Below are positions 56,847-64,000 of a stretch of DNA of 64,000 nt, one piece after another (positions within the stretch are counted from its first letter, which is position 1; the number at the start of each line of letters is the position of its first letter). The DNA is from Oikopleura dioica. Its lineage: Eukaryota > Chordata > Appendicularia > Copelata > Oikopleuridae. Position numbers and translations under genes: made by a program. The notes beneath the pieces are model-generated. The model was not told the DNA's origin. It ran no database searches and saw only the letters and a program-made list of their open reading frames with translations. The DNA lies in NCBI GenBank assembly GCA_907165135.1, contig OU015566.1:8292157-8356156 (forward strand). Direction: 5' to 3'.

Positions 56847-59800
56847 TTAAATGAAGAAGTTTTCAGTTGAGGTTGGCATTTGCAAGAATTCAGTTAAAGT
56901 TTTTTTGAAGATAGGAATCGGAATTTCCGTCGTAAGGTTTTTAAGTTTCGTTTCAAGATTGATGAGTGCAGATGGTGTTTGTCTTTGTTTGTTGGAATTT
57001 CTGGAGCAACGCTGAATAGTTATTGAGGTTGGCGGACTTTTTGGACCCATGAGTTTCGTTCTTCGGGCGTATCGGATTTGAGAATGACTCGGCCCTCGCG
57101 TCCATGAATTTCGAATGAGAAGATATCCCCTGGCACGTCAGTTACTGTTTGAACTGTCAGAGGCTTGCGGTACAGCTCGAGTCTCGTGTCAGATTGAAAG
57201 ATCCCTTTCGGGTCTAATAGGGGCGTTTTCGAAGTGGTGAGAATTAGAATGAGCTAGAAATCAATTAAAAAGATGTACTGGGGAGAGTATTTCCTACCCT
57301 GGCAAACTCATCCTTGCACAAGAAAGCCATGAATACACGAGTAGATTTTTTCTTCTTCCGCAAGACGCCCGAATATAAAACTGAAGCCAGTCTTGATGGA
57401 AAGTCTCCTTTATGCGAAACATGCGTAACTAGCCAGTCAGTTTGCGTAGCATCTTCAATAATGGCTACATTCGCATTAACTGCAGCAACGAGCTTGTTCG
57501 CTTTTTCAATGGCTATATCGATGCCTTCTAGGTTGGGGTTGATTTTCTTCGCGCTAAATAAAAGAAATGAAAAAGATGAATTTAAAAAAGACGATCTTAC
57601 TTTTCGAGAAGTACCGGATATTTTGTTATTCGTTGAAGAGGGTTGAGCAGGTGGGCTTGTAGATTCATTCCTTTATTCTTTGAGTCTTCTTCGAGCTTTG
57701 TTAATTTGAAATCAAAACTACTGTCAGCGTCTCTTCTTTGGCGAAGAGTAGCACTAGAAAATTATTCAGGTGCTTTTGGACAGAATAAAAATCACCTTGA
57801 GCTTTTTTGAGTGGCACAGTAGGTTGTATACGCTGAGATGAAATTATCGCTTAGACTTTCGGCAAAAGTCGAAGGATTAGAGCTAGATTCGAGCATCATG
57901 ATCAAAAGCTGCGAGTTTTCAACTAATTCAGCCCAATTTCCAAGGGTTGTTGTTAGCCCGGCGACTTGGAGAGCGGGCTAAAAGCTTAGCAGATGAAATA
58001 AGAACCAGCTTTACCTGAAAAGTTTGAAAAACAAACTCAAGCTGCTCGTAGTACTGCCTTTCAGTATTAACGAGCTCGTCCCATGCTGAATTCTGCCCAC
58101 CAGACGACGACACAGGGGGAGCAAATGGTCCATTATTCTTAAAATGCCGTGTTAGTTTCTCTTGTATATGATTGAAAGAGGTTGCCTGATTTTTTGTGTT
58201 GCCGAATGGAGTATTCCAGCCAGGAGTATCAGGCTCTGCTTGTGCTTGGTATGGTGGAGGATTGTCATAGGTTTCTTGCGTCTGACCCCAGGGATCGTCA
58301 AGTGTCGGGATCGCTGTCTGACTTTGTTGATTGCCCCACGGATCATCCGAAGCAGCAGGTGGGGCGCTGTATCCATCATTGCCTCCGAAGGCAGCTTCAA
58401 ATTGATCCAAACCGTTTGCCCAATCATCGTTTCCGCCAGAAGCGCTCTTCATCGGAGCATTTCCAAAAGGATCGTCGAACGCGGGAGTTTCTTCAATCGC
58501 TAATTGCGGAGCGCCGAAAGGGTCTTGTCCAATATTTTGTATGTTCTGGTAATGATGCGCTTCTTGTCCCCCATTTGAAAAGGCGATTTCTTCATCGACA
58601 TGAGCAGGTGCATGGGGCGCGTTCGAGTTATCATTTTCTAAGGAAATATATATCTTATGAATACGAGTTCCTGTGTTATATTATTGGGATTAATGAATTG
58701 AGTAGTAATTAGTTTCAAGACAAGAAGAGTTTAAATGCTTGATCCTACTTTCTCAAGCATATTAACTCAAACAGAGGCTAACTAAAACTATTCGGCAAAT
58801 TATAAGCCAAATTATTCGAATCATTAGATGGAAATCTAACTACTTTGTAATTGATTTTTTGAATGTTTTATTAAGCTGAAGCGGTGCTTTAAATTTTTGT
58901 GATAGAAGAAATATGAAGAACATACATAAATAAATTATAGGAATATATTGAACAACTTAAAAATAATAAACATATTAATCGTCTATATAACAAAAAAGAG
59001 AGTAACGATCAAAGTAAGGTAATAATTGATGAATTATTCAGTAAATCAGGTATTTTGGCAAGTATTTAGTAACTATTTAATTCTACGAAGAAAAGCTCAT
59101 CTACAAACATTGAAAAGGCCAATTGAAAATCAAACTTAATATACCGGTAGATGCCATGCTTTTAATAATGAACAAACATATTAATGAACAAATAATGAGT
59201 ATCAATGTATTTTTTTCTTTGAATTTCGGGTAAGTATTATTGCAGGGATATAAATATAATCAGGTAATGAAATCATAAAGGAATAAACTTAAAGTTGAAC
59301 GAGATGGTATTGTTGGTGTATTGCAAAGACTATATTTAGGAAAGAAAAGCTTGAAGATAAGGATTTATAAGAATATTCGAATGTTTGGTAAACTTAATCT
59401 AATATGAAAAATATCACACTAGCTGTAACTACTGTTAGCCATGAGAAGCATGCGTGAATGATGAACACAAACAAAGTTAGTTCTTATGAAACAGTGTTTT
59501 TGTGCGTTTTGATTTTGTAGGATTGGTTGGAAATTTTCCAATTATTCGTTAATTTGAAATCGAGTGATGCGCAAACTATCACTTACTCTCGCTAACAAAG
59601 TTTGAGGGGAAGGTGCCCGACTGGCCGTTTTCAAGTCGCCCGTGCCACCAGTTCGGATCGTCGCGGTCGATAACCTGAAAAATGCAAGAATATTAAATGG
59701 GCAATGAGCGTACTGTAATCTGGTCTCCAGCTTTAAAGCTCAAATCTTCAGGGGATGAGCCATCGTAATCGAATTGAGCGGTAACGACAATTGGTTGCTC

Positions 59801-62800
59801 CTAAATCGTTCATAGAATAAATTTTGGAAAAATCTGAAGAGTTTCTTACAGCAAGAGCAGCGGGGTCTTCCACGAAAGCTTTGGGGAAGATTCCTTCTTT
59901 GCCCGATTGATTGATTCCAGTCCACCATTCTCCATCTTGGCTGATCACTTGGATTCTGTCTCCAGCACTGAAGCTCAGATCGCTCTCCTCTTGTCCCTGG
60001 AAGTCGTACGCGGCGATGAAAACAACACCTTTGCTTGCTTAAAATTCAAATTTACGAAACTGAAAACAAAAGAAGTCTTACATGGAGAGGCAACTGGAGC
60101 AGCAGCGGTAGAAGCTGGAGGACCAGCCGGAGCAGGTCGACTAGGCGCCTTCTTTTTAGGTGCAATTTGCACAGGAGTAGTTGCAACGTAATTTTTAGGG
60201 AACCATCCGTTTGAGCCGTCAGATAGGCGCCCTCGCCACCACTCTTCTTGCTTTTCTAGAACTTCAATTGATTCTCCGGCGGCGAAGCTCATGTGTTTTG
60301 CTTCATCCGATTTGAAAGGATGAGCAGCAGTGACAGTTTCGATTACTGTTTCGTTAACTTTTTAGGCTGATTATAATTGAGTGAAAATTTTGATTTTCTT
60401 GTAGTTTTGGTAAGATCTTAGTTTTCAATTTGATTTAGTGAATTTTTGATTTTAATGAGAGCCCAACCTTGCGCAGCTTGGCCTAAACTCATCTCGCCAA
60501 ATTGGTTGCCTACTGGCGTAAACGAACTGTTCATAGCCTGGTTTTCCTCCTCCATTTCAGTAACGTAGGCCTGGGGGAAAAGACCGGACTGCCCATTTAG
60601 ATGACCGAAAAACCACTCGGGCTCGCATTCCTTGGCTAGATCGACTTCGATTACGTCTCCATCACGGAAGGTTAATTCGTCTGGGCTGCGAGCGTCAAAG
60701 TCAAAGCTCGCCATATATTTCTTTAGGTTTTGCTAAAAAGCGTTCAAATCAACTTTGAATAGTTCTTTTTTCAAACCTGTGGTTGTGGCCAAGCACTCCA
60801 ACCATTATCATTATTACTAACAGGCGGTGCTGTACTTCCAAAGCCGTCTGTTTGAGTCGGACTTCCAAAGGCATTTCCTCCGAATCCCTGATTGCCGAAG
60901 CCTTGATTGGGACTTCCAAAGCCTTGATTTCCGAAAGCAGGTGAAGAGCCAAACGGATCCGCTCCGAACCCATTTGATTGAAAAGCCTGTTGAGAGGGCG
61001 ATTGAACAACTTTTGGTTTCAACTCGTCGGGAAGCCCGTCGTATGGGTCCTTTCCGAGCATTTCGTTCATTTTCTTGATCTTTTCTATTGACTCAGTTTT
61101 CAGCGTTGTTTCAGTATCGACCTCGATTCGATGTTTTCGTGATGTTTCTTTGGTCTCATTTAGTAATTGTTCAGCAGTCTCGCATTGTTTTGTGATATCA
61201 GAAACATCCTTTTCTCGGCGTTTTTGTTCAAGTTCTTGAGAGACTTGCAGTTTTCTGAGGCGTATTCTCTCAACTTCTTGACGAGAAGCGGTCAGATGCG
61301 CTTCCATCGTTGCGATTTCTGCCTTATCTCGAGTAGTTTTGCTGCCACTTGCTGAAAGAGTATCGTTTGCGCCTTGAAGTCGCATGCGAATTTCATCCCT
61401 TCGCTTTCTCGTATCTCTTTCAGTCTCAAGCTGTGCCTCTTTTTCTTGGCGCAACTGATCATGTTGATGTCTTAACCTCGAGAGCGTCTCCTCTATCCTT
61501 TTTTTCTCTGTGATCATTTGCTGTCGTTTATTCTCGATCTCAAGCTTGTACTGACGCTCTTGCTCTTCTCTGCGTTTGCGTTCCTCCTCCTCTTGAATTT
61601 TGCGCTGTCTTTCGAGCTCTTCTTGGCGTTTTCTTTCCGCTTCTTGTCTTTTCCGCTCTTCCTCTTCTTCCTTTTCTTTTCTGCGTTTTTCGGCTTCGAG
61701 ACGGGCTGCTTCTTGTTCAGCCAGAATTGCTTGACGTCTTCGTTCGAGCTCTGCCCGGCCACGTTCCATGTTTTCCCGGCGTTCGTCTTCGAATGATCGA
61801 GGTTTTCCAGCACCGGAACCGGCAACGCCGCTACCAGCCAATGCCTCGGGAAGTTTTTCTGGGATAGGAACACCCTAAATATGATAGATCAATAAAGAAA
61901 TGTCCACGAATTAAGCTCACCTTTAAAGCCGCCTCGCAGAGACACATCGCCGCAATAAACTCTTGTCTACTCAGCTTTCCGTCTCCATCTTGATCCGCTT
62001 GTTGCCAAATCTTCGCAAGAGTCGGCTGCGGTAGCCCAGTGTCCATCATGATTCCTCTCGCTCTGGTGCCTTCGATGAATCCACTTTTTGATATATCGTG
62101 CGTGTTGAATTTCTGGTTGAGCTTACTCTTCTGCATTGGAGTGACGGTCCAGTCGTGCGGACGATTACTTGGATTGATAGGTGCTGAGTTGCCGGGTATG
62201 CTCGAGGTTGCCGTCATTGGCTTCGACTGGCCGAAATTAAGATCGAGATTTAATCCATAAGAACTGGGCTTTAAAAAATTTAGTTGATGCCTTATGAAGT
62301 TCTACTTACAGTTGAAGTACTTGGAGCAGAAAGTGGTGTCATCACTGGCGCTCCTAAAGCGCCTGGGTTCATGGGCGTCATTGGCGAGTGATAGGTACTG
62401 GCAGGCCCGGTAAGAATCGGCCTCATTTGAGGATAGCTTGGTGTCATTCCCATTCCAGCATTACCAGTCAAATTGGGGTTGATTCCCATTCCCTGGTTTC
62501 CAAGATGACTTCCGGACGGTGAAAAAATACTAAAAATATGCATGGATTAATCCATGATTGACCACTTACTGAGGGGGGATAGAAGATGGCAGTTGTTGTT
62601 TGGTAAGTGCCATTCGTACTAACTTCATGGCAACGCAAAATTCCTTCTGATTCAACGCGCCGTCTTTATCATTATCGGACAGGATCCAAATCTGCCCAAG
62701 AACCTGGTTCGGCAAACCGGAACGCATGAAGAATGTCCGGGCTATCTCGGCGGTAACTTTTCCGCCAGCGGAGGGGAGCTGCGAGAATTCACGGCTGAAC

Positions 62801-62859
62801 TGGGTATTTTCATCCTGCGATAGTGTGAATTCTCCTCCGACTCCTAGTCCACCAAACAT
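56847..62859 (-). CDS. ITSN: Intersectin: two EH, coiled coil, four SH3, DH-PH
   Basis: Endocytic scaffold with Cdc42-GEF module. ATG 62859 (MFGGLGVGGEFTLSQDENTQ). EH1 (FFMRSGLPNQVLGQIWILSD) and EH2 (GIMMDTGLPQPTLAKIWQQA, ADQDGDGKLSRQEF). A long charged coiled coil (60990-61760, RRKEKEEEEERKRQEAERKR). Gly/Phe-rich linker with DPF-type motifs. Four SH3 domains at about 60560-60714, 60180-60330, 59860-60020 and 59590-59800 (ASFDFDARSPDELTF, HMSFAAGESIEVLEKQ, ESDLSFSAGDRIQV, SSPEDLSFKAGDQITV). After a 950-nt intron and a second DPW/DPF-rich linker, a DH domain (SAWDELVNTERQYYEQLEFV; LLNPLQRITKYPVLLEK) and PH-like part, ending SENFFI-like at 56847. Vertebrate long intersectin has five SH3 and a C2 domain; I find four SH3 and no C2. 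Confidence 0.93.
58640..59584 (-). other. Long intron of intersectin
   Basis: About 945 bp between the fourth SH3 exon and the next linker exon of intersectin, against typical introns of 40-60 nt here. AT-rich, no coding frame and no repeat that I can see. Could hold an internal promoter for a DH-PH-only product. Confidence 0.5.
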
Positions 62860-63442
62860 TCTGAAACGATCATTTTCTATTAATCCTGCAACACACAAAT
62901 CTTAGTCAGAATAAGACTCAATAAATTATTAAATATTTTCTTTTATGAAGGTTCAAGAGTTTAATAAAATACGGGGCAGCAAATTCAGTCATATAACTGT
63001 CTCCTTTGAGTCCTGTTTGTCATTTGTTATGCTATCTTTTTGATCTTCAGAGGTTGTCTCTCTTTTCCTTCTGTCGATCGACTGTTGGCTCCTAATTTCT
63101 TCGGCGAGGTGTAAGATTGTGTTGCAGACAAAAATAAATTGTTGCACAGTCTTCAAACGGGAATCAATACAATTTGGGTGGGATCACGGATATTGGACAG
63201 CAGCACTCTGATTGAGACTCTCGAGTAACACGTCCTCTCACTTTATTGATTGCCCAACCTTAAGGGCTCTAGGCTACCGATTCGCGTTATTAATCAACTC
63301 ATTCACTAGTAAAGGGGGTACTTACTATTTATCTTACATACTCAAATTGGATGGACAGTCTCTCAAGAAAAATATCACGACTTCCATGAAAAGACCATGG
63401 GAAGGTGGAAAACACATCAGACTGAACACCTAATGGATCATT
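62860..63442. other. Intergenic region with 3' UTR of the phosphatase gene
   Basis: About 580 bp. On the minus strand an AATAAA occurs near 63250, about 190 nt after the phosphatase stop, so 63250-63442 is probably its 3' UTR. The rest would be the 5' flank of intersectin. No gene seen. Confidence 0.45.
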
Positions 63443-64000
63443 TTAAAAAATTAAATGATTGATTCCAATTTCCTGAATCAAACAGCCGCGCTGATCGCGC
63501 ATTTCCTCGAGTAGCGCCTTAGGATCAACAGAGAGGCCTTTCTCAAGGCGCTCCCACGCTGCGTCGAGCGCGATCGTCACTCCTGTCCTACCAACGCCGG
63601 CTGAGCAGTGCACGATCGTGTGAATATCATCTCCTAAAATAAATTTATCTAATACGAATCTGATCGATTGATAAGCGCACCAGATTCTTTCTTGAGCGCT
63701 CTGATCTTTCTCAAAAAGGTTAAAAAGTGAGCTGGATCGTGTGGCACTCCATGATCAGGCCAGTCGACAAATTGAATGTGGTTCACGTTTCTAGTGGTTC
63801 CATCTTCGCTTCGGAATTGAAGTTCGCGCGCAATCATTCCCTCGTTTTCCTGCTCTTCGTTGAGCAATCGGACGGTCAACAAATCGGGATTCGTGAGGTA
63901 AACTGGTTCGGGCTCTTCGGGCCAGTAGTCTTCGCACTTTGGCCGGCCCAGTTCGCGGGTTTGCGTCACCATTACTATCAACGACGCGTTGCTGAAATTA
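63443..64000 (-). CDS. Protein tyrosine phosphatase, catalytic-domain C-terminal part (gene runs off the window)
   Basis: Classical PTP domain. Seen in order: LIVMVTQTRELGRPKCEDYW, ARELQFRSEDG, IQFVDWPDHGVPHDPAHFL (WPD loop with the general-acid Asp), then across an intron the P-loop VHCSAGVGRTGV with catalytic Cys and Arg, and EEMRDQRGCLIQ. The N-terminal parts are outside the window, so receptor versus cytosolic type is open; the REMRDQR/PKCEDYWPE style is similar to PTPN3/4-like enzymes. After CLIQ the frame reads EIGINHLIF and stops at 63443, so the final helix with the Q-loop sequence usual in the family is missing or on an unrecognised exon. Confidence 0.88.

Noticed and set aside
1-64000. 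Spliced-leader RNA gene, tRNA, rRNA or CRISPR array
   Set aside because: I looked for leader-like, cloverleaf and regularly spaced repeat sequences by eye and saw none I could support; the operon reading therefore rests on gene spacing and acceptors only.

Overview
This window is nuclear DNA from a very compact animal genome. The genes are vertebrate-like (intersectin, ASF1, ATG13, VWA8, AASDH, beta-TrCP, NDUFB8, NAA60, QSOX, TSNAXIP1), yet most introns are only about 35-60 nt, intergenic gaps are often under 100 nt, and neighbouring genes lie head-to-tail with an AG acceptor directly before the downstream ATG. Some introns fit the reading frame only with GC-AG borders. This combination (tiny introns, operons resolved by spliced-leader trans-splicing, non-canonical introns) points to a larvacean tunicate such as Oikopleura. 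That assignment is inference; I did not find the spliced-leader RNA gene itself.

Layout. 1-1005 (+): 3' end of a phospholipase D. 1134-1657 (-): orphan gene. 2413-4977 (-): beta-TrCP F-box/WD40. 5337-15421 (-): probable operon AASDH/ACSF4, an unknown gene and VWA8. 16275-18779 (+): divergent semaphorin-like membrane protein. 19138-19823 and 22403-23343 (+): two nuclear proteins rich in SUMO-interaction-like motifs, flanking an astacin metalloprotease with a long threonine tract (-). 23713-24745 (-): ASF1, followed upstream by a 355-bp foldback transposon with an 8-bp target duplication. 25210-27440 (-): four unrecognised small genes, two of them tandem paralogues in an operon. 27609-31697 (-): an orphan terminal exon, NDUFB8 and ALDH6A1. 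32027-32995 (+): BRMS1/SUDS3-like. 33100-34394 (+): orphan single-pass membrane protein. 34750-35821 (-): small mucin-like protein. 36841-39395 (-): TSNAXIP1. 39741-40317 (+): small membrane protein. 40533-42834 (+): degenerate NEK-like kinase, paralogue of the intact NEK-like kinase at 48565-50928 (-). 43061-45929 (-): SLC26 anion transporter. 45930-48564: the longest gene-free stretch. 51275-51580 (+): small secreted peptide. 51784-53753 (+): QSOX ending in KDEL. 54000-62859 (-): NAA60, ATG13 and intersectin. 63443-64000 (-): protein tyrosine phosphatase, cut by the window end.

There is no single pathway here; it is mostly housekeeping chordate genes with lineage-specific orphans between them. 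The points most worth attention are the transposon with intact target duplication, the KDEL-tailed QSOX, the NEK kinase/pseudokinase pair, the SUMO-motif gene pair with an internal intron-bearing exon duplication, and several very tight operon junctions. Coordinates given for multi-exon genes span first to last recognised coding base; exon borders were read by eye.
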